Source of the DNA: Nocardia stercoris
Lineage (GTDB): Bacteria; Actinomycetota; Actinomycetes; Mycobacteriales; Mycobacteriaceae
Assembly (NCBI RefSeq): GCF_003696265.1
Contig: NZ_RFFH01000002.1
Span: forward strand, 372,001 to 436,000
DNA length: 64,000 nucleotides
Direction: 5' to 3'
Under the pieces are notes generated by a model. That model was not told the DNA's origin and did no database searches. It worked only from the letters and a program-made list of their open reading frames with translations. A program made the translations under genes and the position numbers. The first letter of the stretch is position 1, and every line of letters starts with the position of its first letter. Of this stretch, positions 47,871 through 57,026 are shown piece by piece.

Positions 47871-49844
47871 GTGCGAGTTGGGATGCGGCAGGTTGGCGGG
47901 GCGGTATCGGAGGCGGTGGTCGCCGCACTCGTGGCCGTGGTCGTGGGGGCCGTCGGCCTGAAGGCCTTCTCCACCGTGCATTGGCCGGCGTTCAACGCGT
48001 CCAACGTGACTCGGGCACTGACCACGGTCGGGCAGGTGGGAACGATCGCGGCGGTGGTCGTCGCGGCGCTGCTGGTCCGGGCGCGGCGCAGCCCGTGGCT
48101 CGCGAAACTGCTTGCCTGGGCAGGGATCTCGGGCTTCGTGACGGTCAGCCTGGGGATGCCGCTGGCGGCCACCAAGCTGTATCTGCTGGGTATCTCGGTG
48201 GATCAGGAGTTCCGCACCGAATACCTGACCCGGTTCACCGACAGTCCCGCGCTGCACGATATGACCTATGCCGACCTGCCGCCGTACTACCCGGCCGGCT
48301 GGTTCTGGGTCGGTGGCCGGGTCGCGCACCTGCTGGGGATGCCGGGCTGGGAAGCGTTCAAGCCGTACGCGATCGTCTCGATCGCGGTGGCCGCTGTGCT
48401 GGCACATGTGTTGTGGTCCAAGCTGGTTCGCGCCGACTACGCGATCGCGGTAACCCTCGTGACCACCGTGGTGCTGGTGGCCTTCGGCTCGCCGGAGGCC
48501 TACAGCGCGGTGCTCAACATCCTGTTCCCGCCGGTCGCGGTGCTGGCCTGGGGTGCGCTGTACCGGCCGGAGCGGTTCGGGATCGGCGGGCCGCTGCTGC
48601 GCCGGCCCGGCCAGGATCCCAGCGCCACAACGGAATCCGCGGGTGGCTGGGCCGCGGCACTGGGGACCGGGCTGTTCCTCGGGCTCGCTTCGATCTTCTA
48701 CACCCTGTACTTCTTCGACGCGGTGTTCACCGTCTGCCTGATGGCGCTGGTCGCCTGGATCGCACTGTTGCGGCACCGGCACCGGGCCGATCCGGCGCCG
48801 GGCGCGCTCGCGCTGGTGTGGCCGATCCTGTTGCGGCTCATCGTGATCGGTGCGGTCGCCGGGTCGATCGCGCTGCTGTCGTGGGGTCCGTACCTGGCGA
48901 AGGCGCTGACCGCGCACTCCTCCGGCGGCAGCGCGGCGCTGCACTATCTGCCGGAAACCGGTTCCCGGCTGGCCTTCCCGATGGCCGATTTCGATCATCC
49001 GCTGCTCGCGATCCTGTGCCTGGCCGGAACCGTCTGGCTGATCTACCGTGCCGCCGATTCGCGGCGGGCGCAGGGGCTGGGGATCGCTGTGGTGGCGATC
49101 TACCTGTGGTCGCTGCTGTCGATGACGGTGACCGCGGGCGGCATGACGCTGCTGTCGTTCCGGCTCGAGCCGCTGCTGCAGGTGCTGCTGGCCGCGGCCG
49201 GTGTCTTCGGTCTGGCCGAGGGTGCCCGGGGCGTGTATCGGGCGTTCGGCGAGCCGGCCCGGTTCCGTGTGGCCGCGGTGGTGGTCGCGGTGCTCGGGGT
49301 CGTGGCCTTCGCACAGGACATCCCGGCCGTGCTGACCGCCGAGATCGACACCGCCTACACCGATACCGACGGCAACGGTCAGCGCGCCGACAAGCGCAGC
49401 CCGTCCGCGGTGTCGTACTACCGCGACATCGACGCGGCGCTGCTGGCCGCGACCGGCAAGCCGCGCGACCACACCGTCGTGCTGACCGCCGACACCAGCT
49501 TCCTGTCGATCTACCCGTACTACGGTTTCCAGGCCCTGACCGTGCATTACGCCAACCCGCTGTCCGAGTTCGCCGCCCGCGCCGCCGAGATCAAGCGCTG
49601 GTCGACGTCGAAGTCCCCGGCCGAACTCCACGACGCCCTGGCCCACAGCCCGTGGCGCGCCCCGGACGCGTTCCTTTTCCGCCGCAGCGGCGACTCCTAC
49701 ACGCTGCGCCTGGCCGAGGACGTCTACCCGAACGACCCGAACGTCCGCCGCTACACGGTGACCTTCCCGGCGTCGCTGTTCGACGATCCCCGTTTCCACA
49801 CCACCGAGGTCGGTCCGTTCGCCCTGGTCGTGGTCCAGCCCTGA
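47871..49844 (+). CDS. aftA: Arabinofuranosyltransferase AftA
   Basis: A 657 aa GT-C enzyme that transfers the first arabinofuranose from decaprenylphosphoryl-arabinose to the galactan backbone. The conserved extracytoplasmic block VDQEFRTEYLTRF near residue 100 carries the acidic catalytic site, followed by TYADLPPYYPAGWFW. About 11 helices precede a soluble C-terminal domain (from about 490). M. tuberculosis AftA (Rv3792) is 643 aa. The start is the GTG at 47871 behind CCGGAGGCGG; the open frame upstream is antisense to the SDR gene and was rejected. A TAGGCT box at 47818-47823 is a plausible -10. Confidence 0.94.
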   Translation: MRVGMRQVGGAVSEAVVAALVAVVVGAVGLKAFSTVHWPAFNASNVTRALTTVGQVGTIAAVVVAALLVRARRSPWLAKLLAWAGISGFVTVSLGMPLAATKLYLLGISVDQEFRTEYLTRFTDSPALHDMTYADLPPYYPAGWFWVGGRVAHLLGMPGWEAFKPYAIVSIAVAAVLAHVLWSKLVRADYAIAVTLVTTVVLVAFGSPEAYSAVLNILFPPVAVLAWGALYRPERFGIGGPLLRRPGQDPSATTESAGGWAAALGTGLFLGLASIFYTLYFFDAVFTVCLMALVAWIALLRHRHRADPAPGALALVWPILLRLIVIGAVAGSIALLSWGPYLAKALTAHSSGGSAALHYLPETGSRLAFPMADFDHPLLAILCLAGTVWLIYRAADSRRAQGLGIAVVAIYLWSLLSMTVTAGGMTLLSFRLEPLLQVLLAAAGVFGLAEGARGVYRAFGEPARFRVAAVVVAVLGVVAFAQDIPAVLTAEIDTAYTDTDGNGQRADKRSPSAVSYYRDIDAALLAATGKPRDHTVVLTADTSFLSIYPYYGFQALTVHYANPLSEFAARAAEIKRWSTSKSPAELHDALAHSPWRAPDAFLFRRSGDSYTLRLAEDVYPNDPNVRRYTVTFPASLFDDPRFHTTEVGPFALVVVQP

Positions 49845-49880
49845 CTCGCCACAGTGCGCACGCCCACACCTGATGCCCAC

Positions 49881-49931
49881 TGTGCATAACCCCTGTGGAT
49901 AACCGCAAAACCTGTGGATAACTGTGCACAA
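49881..49931. promoter_or_regulatory. Cluster of DnaA boxes
   Basis: TGTGGATAA, the exact complement of the DnaA box TTATCCACA, occurs at 49894-49902 and 49913-49921. A one-mismatch copy TGTGCATAA is at 49881-49889 and a weaker TGTGCACAA at 49923-49931. All four have the same orientation within 51 bp. No dnaA or dnaN gene is nearby, so this is not the canonical origin; a DnaA-titration or DnaA-regulated site is a reasonable inference. Confidence 0.65.
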
Positions 49932-49958
49932 TCCGGTTCGCGGCCGCAGCGACCAGCT

Positions 49959-50360
49959 CTACTTGCGGATGTCGTACTGGCGCAAATCGGTAATTACTCG
50001 GCTGACTGTCACAAAGTCGTCGTCGGTGTGCAGTACTGTGAGCCCATGGTGAATCGCCGTGGCGCACACCACCAGATCGATCACCCCGGCTGGCCGGTGC
50101 TGACCGTGTTGGGTCAGCCGGTATTGCGCGGACTCGACCCACCGCCACGCGGTCTTCGGTACCGGCGTCGACCGGCACAGTTCGTCCAGCAGATCGCTGA
50201 GTTCGTCGCGATGCGAGGGTCCGGTCGCCGAGTAGAGGAACTCGGTACGAGTCGCCTCGCACAAGCACAGCGACCCAGCGCGGGCCGGCCCACGCCACAT
50301 GCTTGCGGCGTCCGGATTCCGCAGGAGATTGCGGGATCGTTCGATGCTGCCTGGTAGCCG
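49959..50360 (-). pseudogene. 5'-truncated VapC-type PIN-domain toxin
   Basis: The readable part begins about MWRGPARAGSLCLCEATRTE and continues FLYSATGPSHRDEL, AGVIDLVVCATAIHHGLTVL and HTDDDFVTVS, a typical VapC sequence with the second, third and fourth acidic residues. Homology continues a little upstream (LLRNPDAAS), but the N-terminal strand with the first catalytic Asp (usually xxDTSAL) is missing, and the frame is closed by a stop at 50361-50363. No start codon exists for the extended part and no antitoxin gene remains. An ATG-initiated 113 aa product (to 50300) is possible but should be inactive. Confidence 0.7.
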
Positions 50361-50361
50361 T

Positions 50362-50367
50362 TAGCAT
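50362..50367 (+). promoter_or_regulatory. -10 box of an apparently leaderless emb2 promoter
   Basis: TAGCAT matches TANNNT and lies 8 nt before the GTG of emb2; no ribosome-binding site is present. The box lies at the very point where the truncated vapC frame ends. Confidence 0.5.
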
Positions 50368-50375
50368 CGGGACTC

Positions 50376-53300
50376 GTGCGCGCAGACTCTGCTGGGTTGG
50401 TTCGTGTTCGGTGGCTCGCCCTCCTGTTCGGGGTTGCGGCGGTGCTGCTCGCTGTCCTGACGCCGTTGCTGCCGGTACGGCAGGACCGGGCGGCGCTGGA
50501 CTGGCCGCAGGCCGGGACCGTCGACGTGACGGCGCCCCTGGTGGCCTACGTGCCCTTGGACGTGGCGATCTCGGTGCCGTGCACCGCGATTCGCGATCTG
50601 CCGAGCGGCACCGTGGTGTCCACCGTCCCGGCGAAAGCGCCGGGGGCCAGTGCCAAAGGACTGCTGGTCACCGTCGAGGACCGGGCGCAGACCGGACGCA
50701 CCCTCTCGGTGCTGCTCCGCGACATCCCGCTGCTGAGCGCGCCGCTCGACGAAATCACCGGCACACCAGGCGAACCTGGCCCGATGTGCGGTGGCCTGAA
50801 CATCACCTCCACCGCGGCGGCTACCACGGTCGAGCTCGGCGGCGTGCACCGGCAGGACGGAACTCCGTTCCGCAACACCGTCGGCCAGGACATCCGGCCC
50901 CAACTCGTCGGTGTCTTCAGTGATCTGCCGCGCGCACAGCTCGGTGACGCGCACCTGCACGCGAACCTGGACTCCCGGTTCTCCTCGCGCCCGAGCCTGC
51001 TGAAGTACCTGGCCATTGCCGGTGCGGTGCTGTGCACCGTCCTCGCCCTGGTCTGCCTGCACGCCCTCGATACCGCCGACGGCCGGCGCCCGCGCCGCTT
51101 CCTGCCCGGCGGCTGGTGGCGGATCCGCGGCACCGACGTGGCGATCATCGGCACCCTGCTGGTCTGGCATGTGATCGGCGCCAACACATCCGACGACGGT
51201 TACATCCTGACCATGGCCCGGGCGTCGAAGTACTCCGGCTACATGGCCAACTACTACCGCTGGTTCGGGGTCGCGGAGGCACCGTTCGGCTGGCCGTACG
51301 AGGTGCTGGCGCAGATGACGCGGATCAGCGCCGCCGGCCTGTGGATGCGGCTGCCGGCGCTGCTGGCGGGTATCGCGTGCTGGCTGGTCATCAGCCGGGA
51401 AGTGCTGCCGCGTTTGGGTACCCGGGTCCGGCACAGCACGATCGCCCGCTGGACCGCGGGCCTGGTGTTCCTGGCCGCCTGGCTGCCCTACGACAACGGC
51501 CTGCGCCCGGAACCGCTGATCGCGTTGGGCGCCTTGCTGACCTGGTGTTCGATCGAGCGCGCCGTCGCGACCGCGCGGCTGCTGCCGGCCGCGATCGCGG
51601 TGCTGATCGCCGCCTTCTCGCTGGCCGCGGGCCCGACCGGCCTGATCTGCCTGGCCGCGCTGATCGCCGGTTCGCGGCCGGTGCTGCGGACCGTCATCGC
51701 CCGGGCGCACACCGACGACGGCTCGTCGGATGCCGCAATGGAGAGCCGCGGGCCCGCGCGGCGGCGCGGCATCACGGCGACGCTCTTGCGCTACGGTGCC
51801 CTCCTCGCGCCCGTCGCCGCCGCCGGAACCCTCGTTCTGGTGGTCGTTTTCGCGGATCAGCCGCTGGCGGCCGTGCTGGAGGCGACCCGGGTCCGCAAGA
51901 TCATCGGGCCCAACGTGGCGTGGTTCGACGAACGCACGCGCTGGGATTCGCTGTTGATGCTCTCCCCGGACGGATCTCTGGCCCGCCGCTTCGGTGTGCT
52001 GGCCATGCTGCTGTGCCTGGGTGTCTGTGTGCTGGTGGCACTTCGGAAGGGCGGCCGGATCCCCGACACCGCCAAGGGCCCGTCGGCGCGGCTGCTCGGC
52101 ATCGTGTTCATGTCCCTGCTGCTGATGATGTTCACCCCCACCAAGTGGACCCACCACTTCGGCGTCTACGCCGGACTGGCCGGTGCGCTGGCGGCGCTGA
52201 CCGCGGTCGCGGTGGGCAGCAACGGGATTCGCGCGCCCTACAACCGGTCGCTGTTCGCGGCGGCCACGCTGTTCGTGCTGGCGGTGACCTTCACGGGCTC
52301 CAACGGCTGGTGGTACGTGTCGAGTTACGGTGTGCCGTGGTTCGACAAGGCGCCGCTGGTCGCCGGTAAGGGCCTGTCCACCGCGTTCCTGGCCCTGGCG
52401 GTGGCGAGCCTGCTGCTCGCCGGCTACCAGTACTACCGCGAGCCCTATCGAAAGCAAGCCCCGGCCAAGCGGTTCGACCGGTTCGCGATCGAACCGCTGA
52501 CGATCGCGGCGGCACTGCTGGTGCTGTTCGAGGTGGCCTCGCTGGCCAAGGGCGCGCTCGGCCAGTACCCCGCCTACTCCATCACCTCGTCGAATCTGCG
52601 TGCGCTGCAGGGTGATACGTGCGCGCTCGCCGACGAGGTGCTGGTGGAGACCGACACCGCGGACTCGCTGCTGCAGCCCTACGACGGCAGTGCCTCCGAC
52701 GCGCTCGCCGGCGGATCGTCCACCCCGGCGGTCGCTCGATCCGGTGGTACGGCGACCGGCGACAGCGGTTTCACCCCCGACGGCGTGGCCGCCGACCTCA
52801 CCGCGGACGCCGACGAAACCGTCAGCGGTGGAGCCAATTCCGTCAGCGGGGACAACAAGAACAAGACCACCCGCACCACGGCGGCCGGAACCGGTGGCGG
52901 CAGCACCGCGGCCCCCGGTGTCAACGGCTCCTCCGTCGCCCTGCCCTTCGGGCTCGATTCCGCCCGCACCCCCGTCCTGGGCAGCTACGTGAGCGGACCG
53001 AAGCAGCCCGCCCACCTCACCACCGGCTGGTACCGCCTGGATCTCGCTGCCGCCCAGCAGGATCCGGCTTACCGGGTGCTGGTGGTGACCGCGGCCGGCC
53101 GGATCCGCTCGGTCGACAAGGACGGGGTCGTCACCTACGGCCAGGACCTGCGCGTCCAGTTCGCGCACCGCGCCGACGACGGCACCGTCCAGACCTTGGG
53201 CGAGGCGATCCCGTCCGATATCGGCGGCGCACCCTCCTGGCGCAACCTGCGCCTGCCGCTGGATCGAATTCCCAGGGGCACCAACGCCGTCCGATTGGTC

Positions 53301-53744
53301 GCGAACTCCGCCGACCTCACCGAACGGCAATGGCTCGCGATCACTCCGCCGCGGCTGCCCAAGCTGACCACACTGAATTCGGTTGTGGGCGGCACAGATC
53401 CGGTCCTCGCCGACTGGCACGTCGGCCTGGCCTTCCCCTGCCAGCGCCCGTTCGACCACCGCGACGGCGTCGCCGAAGTTCCGCGCTGGCGCATCCTGCC
53501 CGACCGTGTCGGCTCCGACGCCGCCAACGCCTGGCAGGATGACATCGGTGGCGGCCCCCTCGGCTGGACCGGCCTGCTCCTGAAGGCCCAGACCGTCCCG
53601 ACCTACCTGAATCACGACTGGGCCCGCGACTGGGGCGAACTCGAACAGTTCACGCCGTACCTGCCTGCACCGCCCGCGAATATCGCTGTGACCGTGCAGA
53701 ATCGCGGCGGCTGGGTGAAGGACGCACCGATCAGGACCCGCTGA
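50376..53744 (+). CDS. Arabinosyltransferase Emb (copy 2)
   Basis: A 1122 aa arabinosyltransferase, paralogue of the one at 43308-46709. The catalytic Asp pair is D273-D274 in GANTSDDGYILTM, and the position equal to EmbB Met306 is Met280. Multiple helices run to about residue 700, followed by a Ser/Thr/Gly-rich stretch (about 755-840) with low conservation and a C-terminal carbohydrate-binding domain (SWRNLRLPLDRIPRGTN). In M. tuberculosis three emb genes follow aftA directly; here only one does, and a dead vapC lies between. The GTG start at 50376 lacks a Shine-Dalgarno sequence. Confidence 0.95.
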   Translation: MRADSAGLVRVRWLALLFGVAAVLLAVLTPLLPVRQDRAALDWPQAGTVDVTAPLVAYVPLDVAISVPCTAIRDLPSGTVVSTVPAKAPGASAKGLLVTVEDRAQTGRTLSVLLRDIPLLSAPLDEITGTPGEPGPMCGGLNITSTAAATTVELGGVHRQDGTPFRNTVGQDIRPQLVGVFSDLPRAQLGDAHLHANLDSRFSSRPSLLKYLAIAGAVLCTVLALVCLHALDTADGRRPRRFLPGGWWRIRGTDVAIIGTLLVWHVIGANTSDDGYILTMARASKYSGYMANYYRWFGVAEAPFGWPYEVLAQMTRISAAGLWMRLPALLAGIACWLVISREVLPRLGTRVRHSTIARWTAGLVFLAAWLPYDNGLRPEPLIALGALLTWCSIERAVATARLLPAAIAVLIAAFSLAAGPTGLICLAALIAGSRPVLRTVIARAHTDDGSSDAAMESRGPARRRGITATLLRYGALLAPVAAAGTLVLVVVFADQPLAAVLEATRVRKIIGPNVAWFDERTRWDSLLMLSPDGSLARRFGVLAMLLCLGVCVLVALRKGGRIPDTAKGPSARLLGIVFMSLLLMMFTPTKWTHHFGVYAGLAGALAALTAVAVGSNGIRAPYNRSLFAAATLFVLAVTFTGSNGWWYVSSYGVPWFDKAPLVAGKGLSTAFLALAVASLLLAGYQYYREPYRKQAPAKRFDRFAIEPLTIAAALLVLFEVASLAKGALGQYPAYSITSSNLRALQGDTCALADEVLVETDTADSLLQPYDGSASDALAGGSSTPAVARSGGTATGDSGFTPDGVAADLTADADETVSGGANSVSGDNKNKTTRTTAAGTGGGSTAAPGVNGSSVALPFGLDSARTPVLGSYVSGPKQPAHLTTGWYRLDLAAAQQDPAYRVLVVTAAGRIRSVDKDGVVTYGQDLRVQFAHRADDGTVQTLGEAIPSDIGGAPSWRNLRLPLDRIPRGTNAVRLVANSADLTERQWLAITPPRLPKLTTLNSVVGGTDPVLADWHVGLAFPCQRPFDHRDGVAEVPRWRILPDRVGSDAANAWQDDIGGGPLGWTGLLLKAQTVPTYLNHDWARDWGELEQFTPYLPAPPANIAVTVQNRGGWVKDAPIRTR

Positions 53745-54016
53745 CGGTGCCGGACGGCGACTACGGGATCAGATCCACCTGTGTCACCGGGTCGAGCTTC
53801 GTCAGCACGGTGTCGCGCGCCGTTGCGACCGGTCGGCCCTGCTGACCCGCACCTGGAGCATCGGCCGAGGTCAGCACCGTTCGTGGCCGGTGGGGAGCAG
53901 TCGGCCACGGTCCGGCCACTGGGCTGGTGTGCGGCTGCGGTGTGGCGCTCGGCGCCCGTCCGCGCGCCGTCTACGGTGGACAGCGGGGATACAAAACCCG
54001 GGGGTAGGGGCCTGAT
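53745..54016. other. Intergenic region after emb2 with a possible coding remnant
   Basis: No complete gene. On the minus strand an open frame without a start codon ends with a TAG at 53761-53763, and its last codons read TARDTVLTKLDPVTQVDLIP, which looks like protein sequence rather than noise. It may be the tail of a gene otherwise lost. The plus strand contains only the leader of the Uma2 gene. Confidence 0.25.
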
Positions 54017-54592
54017 ATGACAGCACTGCCCGTGCAACGGCACCCGCTGACAGTCGCCGGCTACATGGCGCTCGGCGAGGACGGTGACGTGCGCTACGAG
54101 CTGCAGGAGGGGGTACTCGTAATGTCGCCGTCGCCGCTGCCGTATCAGGCGCGGATGTCGAGGCATCTGGTCTGTCAACTCGATGCGCAACTCCCCGCTC
54201 ACCTGGAGGTACTGCAGGACACGGATCTGGATCTCGAGCTGGCTCTGCCGGAGCAGCCCGGTACGGTCCGGCGACCGAATCTCATGGTGGTGGAATCCGC
54301 CGCGGTCGAGGCCGCTCAGAAGGAGCATCGGCTGTTGCGTGCGGCTGAAGCTCTGCTGGTCATCGAAATCGTGTCACCGGGTTCGAATCGCATGGATTAC
54401 CGGATCAAGCGCGACGAATACGCCGAGGCACGGATCGAACAGTACTGGATCGTGGATATCCAGCGGCCGGTCAGCATGCTGATCTGCCGACTCGGTGACG
54501 GTACGGACTACTACGACAACGGTGAGGTGACCGGCCACTTCACCACGACAGTCCCCTGCCCGATCACTATCGAGTTGTCTGTCGAACGCTGA
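54017..54592 (+). CDS. Uma2-family (DUF820) endonuclease-like protein
   Basis: A 191 aa protein of the Uma2/DUF820 family, a restriction-endonuclease-like fold common in actinobacteria and cyanobacteria but of unknown biological role. The pattern YELQEGVLVMSPSP, RRPNLMVVE, VIEIVSPGSNRMD and KRDEYAEARIEQYWIVD contains the acidic and Lys residues expected for a PD-(D/E)xK site. The ATG at 54017 follows a GGGGGTAGGGG purine tract. It ends at a strong shared terminator. Its place between emb2 and dprE2 is not explained by function and suggests later insertion. Confidence 0.85.
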   Translation: MTALPVQRHPLTVAGYMALGEDGDVRYELQEGVLVMSPSPLPYQARMSRHLVCQLDAQLPAHLEVLQDTDLDLELALPEQPGTVRRPNLMVVESAAVEAAQKEHRLLRAAEALLVIEIVSPGSNRMDYRIKRDEYAEARIEQYWIVDIQRPVSMLICRLGDGTDYYDNGEVTGHFTTTVPCPITIELSVER

Positions 54593-54596
54593 CACG

Positions 54597-54636
54597 GTGA
54601 GAGCCCCTGCCCGATCCATCGGGCAGGGGCTCTCAC
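54597..54636. terminator. Bidirectional terminator between the Uma2 gene and dprE2
   Basis: A perfect 19-bp inverted repeat (GTGAGAGCCCCTGCCCGAT at 54597-54615 and its complement at 54618-54636) separates the convergent genes. It is one of the longest perfect stems in the window. Confidence 0.8.
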
Positions 54637-54646
54637 GTGCCGCGCT

Positions 54647-55408
54647 CTAGACCGGCAGCTTGCGGAAGATCGGGCGCGGGATGTGCCGCAGCACCATCAT
54701 CACGTAGCGGAAAGCGCCTGGGGCCCAGACGATCTCCTTGCCCTTGTCGGCGGCCGCGACGGCGATCTCGGCGACCTGCTCCTTGTTCACCGTGAGCGGC
54801 GCTTCCTTGACGTGCGCCGACAGCTTGGTGCGGACCTGGCCGGGGCGCACGATGGTGACCTTCGGGCCGAACGGGCGCAGCGCCTCGCCGAGACCCTGGT
54901 AGAAGCCGTCCATACCGGCCTTGGTGGAGCCGTAGACGAAGTGCACGCGGCGGATCTTCTCGCCCGCCACCGAGCTCAGGGCCAGGATGTTGCCGTAGCC
55001 CTGCGCCTTGAACCGCTCGCCCAGCAGCACACCCACCGACACCGAAGCGGTGTAGTTGATCTCGGCGGCGAGCACCGCCTTGCGCTGGTCCTGCCACAGT
55101 TCCTCGGCGTCACCCATGATGCCGAACACCACGATCGCCACATCGATGTCGCCGCGGCTCCAGGCCTGCTCGACGACCTTCGGGTGGCTGTCGAAGTCCA
55201 GCGCGTCGAAGTCGATCACCTCGACCTCGGAGGCACCGGCGGCCTTCACCTGCGCGGCGGACTCCTCGCGCAGCGGGTCACCGGGCAGCGCGGCCAGCAC
55301 GACCCGCGCCGGGCCCTTCTTCAGGTACTCCGCCACGATCGCGAGACCGATCTCGGAGGTACCGCCCAGCAGGAGGATCGCCTGCGGGTTACCGACTGCG
55401 TTGATCAC
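54647..55408 (-). CDS. dprE2: Decaprenylphosphoryl-2-keto-ribose reductase DprE2
   Basis: A 253 aa SDR-type reductase that completes, with DprE1, the epimerisation of decaprenylphosphoryl-ribose to decaprenylphosphoryl-arabinose, the only arabinose donor for arabinogalactan. It shows the cofactor motif [12 protein letters not shown] at residues 12-23 and the YGSTK active-site motif near residue 160. Length equals M. tuberculosis Rv3791 (254 aa). The start is the GTG at 55408, overlapping the dprE1 stop (GTGA), so the two subunits are translationally coupled. Confidence 0.95.
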   Translation of the reverse strand: MINAVGNPQAILLLGGTSEIGLAIVAEYLKKGPARVVLAALPGDPLREESAAQVKAAGASEVEVIDFDALDFDSHPKVVEQAWSRGDIDVAIVVFGIMGDAEELWQDQRKAVLAAEINYTASVSVGVLLGERFKAQGYGNILALSSVAGEKIRRVHFVYGSTKAGMDGFYQGLGEALRPFGPKVTIVRPGQVRTKLSAHVKEAPLTVNKEQVAEIAVAAADKGKEIVWAPGAFRYVMMVLRHIPRPIFRKLPV

Positions 55409-56853
55409 TGCAGCTCCAGCCTTCTCGCCATATCGGACATGAAAACACCTGTGGGGTCGACACTTCGGCGGACCTTGATCCACTCGTCGATCCGGGGGTA
55501 CATCGCGTGGAAGGTCTCCGCGGTGGTGCGGGAGTCCTTCGCCGTGTAGAGCCGGCCACCGAATTCGAGTACCCGCTTGTCGAGCGCGCTCACGAACTCG
55601 TTGAGCCCCGGCAGGATCGGGAAGTCGACGCAGATGTTCCAGCCCGGCATCGGGAAGCTCAGCGGCGCTTGGTTACCCGGGCCGAAGAGCTTGAAAACGT
55701 TGAGGAACGAATAGAACCCGGACTTCTGGATGTCGCGGATGATGTTCTTGAACTCGCCCACCGCCTCCGGCGGCACCAGGAACTGGTACTGCAGGAAGCC
55801 GGCCGGTCCGTAGGCCCGGTTCCACTCGCCGAACATGTCCAACGGGTGATAGAAGGCGGTCAGGCTCTGCACCTTGCCGCGGTAGGTGCCGGCCTTGCGG
55901 TACCAGAGCTCACCGATCGGCTGGAAGGTGTACTTGTTCGCCAGCCCGTTCGGGAAGATGTCGGGCAGCGTCAGGAAGGTCTTACCGCTGAAACCGAGCG
56001 GGTTCTTCTGCAGCTTCTTGGGCAGTTCGTCGAACTTGGCCAGGTTGCCGCGGGACAGCGCCGCGCGCCCCAGCTTCGGCTCCGGGCTGATCGCGTCGAA
56101 CCAGGCCGAGCTGTACTCGTAGCGGTCCTCGGAACCGTCGCTGTGGATGGCGATCGTCTCGTCGAGGTTCGCGGTGACGTCGCCGTCGGCGATGAAGTAG
56201 GCCGTCTCGGTGGGCGTCATCTCGATGACGGCCCGCAGGATGATGCCGGTCAGGCCGCAGCCGCCGATGGTCGCCCAGAACAGTTCCGGGTTCTCGGTGG
56301 GCGTGATGTGGTGGATGGTGCCGTCGGCCGTGAGCAGGTCCATCGCGCGCACATGGTTGCCGAAGCTGCCGGCGCTGTGGTGGTTCTTGCCGTGGATATC
56401 GGATCCGATGGCGCCACCGACGGTGACCTGCCGGGTGCCCGGCAGCACCGGGACCCACAGGCCGAAGGGCAGGGCCGCCTTCATCAGCTGGTCCAGGTTC
56501 ACGCCCGCGTCGACCTCCACCAGGTGGGTGTCGCGGTCGATGCGGTGGATCCGGTTGAGCGGGGTCATGTCGACGACCAGGCCGCCCGCGTTCTGCGCGT
56601 TGTCACCGTAGGACCGCGCCAGGCCGCGGGCGATCACACCACGACGCAGGTGTGACGGCTTGCCCTCGTTGTCGGCCGCCACCATCGCGACGGCCCGGGC
56701 GATGAGCTCCGGGTCGCGGGTGGACAGCACTTCTGCGGTCGTGGGTGCGGTGCGACCCCAGCCGGTCAGCCGGCGGGCCTGCGTGGGCAGTGTGAACTCG
56801 GCGGGAGTCGCACCACCGGCCGCGGGGGCGGGGGTCTGAGCGTTCGTGGACAT
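55405..56853 (-). CDS. dprE1: Decaprenylphosphoryl-ribose 2-oxidase DprE1
   Basis: A 482 aa FAD-dependent oxidase of the vanillyl-alcohol oxidase family. It oxidises decaprenylphosphoryl-ribose to the 2-keto intermediate reduced by DprE2. The FAD region [20 protein letters not shown] is intact; the Cys in GWNICVDFP (residue 408) equals M. tuberculosis Cys387, the covalent target of benzothiazinones, and the Lys in YTAKDSR equals Lys418. Two ATGs compete, at 56859 and 56853. I chose 56853 because a TAGCCT box lies exactly 8 nt before it, as in other leaderless starts here; no ribosome-binding site supports either. Confidence 0.95.
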   Translation of the reverse strand: MSTNAQTPAPAAGGATPAEFTLPTQARRLTGWGRTAPTTAEVLSTRDPELIARAVAMVAADNEGKPSHLRRGVIARGLARSYGDNAQNAGGLVVDMTPLNRIHRIDRDTHLVEVDAGVNLDQLMKAALPFGLWVPVLPGTRQVTVGGAIGSDIHGKNHHSAGSFGNHVRAMDLLTADGTIHHITPTENPELFWATIGGCGLTGIILRAVIEMTPTETAYFIADGDVTANLDETIAIHSDGSEDRYEYSSAWFDAISPEPKLGRAALSRGNLAKFDELPKKLQKNPLGFSGKTFLTLPDIFPNGLANKYTFQPIGELWYRKAGTYRGKVQSLTAFYHPLDMFGEWNRAYGPAGFLQYQFLVPPEAVGEFKNIIRDIQKSGFYSFLNVFKLFGPGNQAPLSFPMPGWNICVDFPILPGLNEFVSALDKRVLEFGGRLYTAKDSRTTAETFHAMYPRIDEWIKVRRSVDPTGVFMSDMARRLELQ

Positions 56854-56861
56854 CGGCATAG

Positions 56862-56867
56862 AGGCTA
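56862..56867 (-). promoter_or_regulatory. -10 box of an apparently leaderless dprE1 promoter
   Basis: TAGCCT on the minus strand lies 8 nt before the ATG at 56853 and only 2 nt before the ATG at 56859, so it favours the downstream start. It has the same spacing as glf, emb1 and emb2. Confidence 0.5.
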
Positions 56868-57013
56868 CAGGTCCGGACCGACGTCGTCCGGACTGTGGGA
56901 CGCCTCACCGGGGTGAACTACGGGCCGGTCGCGCCGGAAACCGCCTGAACAGGACAGCGCCGGCCGCGGCCGTGGGCCGGATACGACCGCCTGGCGCGCT
57001 CGGGCACACCCGT

Positions 57014-57019
57014 TACGCT
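57014..57019 (+). promoter_or_regulatory. -10 box of an apparently leaderless gtrA-family promoter
   Basis: TACGCT, the same hexamer as upstream of glf, lies 7 nt before the GTG start. There is no ribosome-binding site. Confidence 0.5.
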
Positions 57020-57026
57020 TGCGCGC

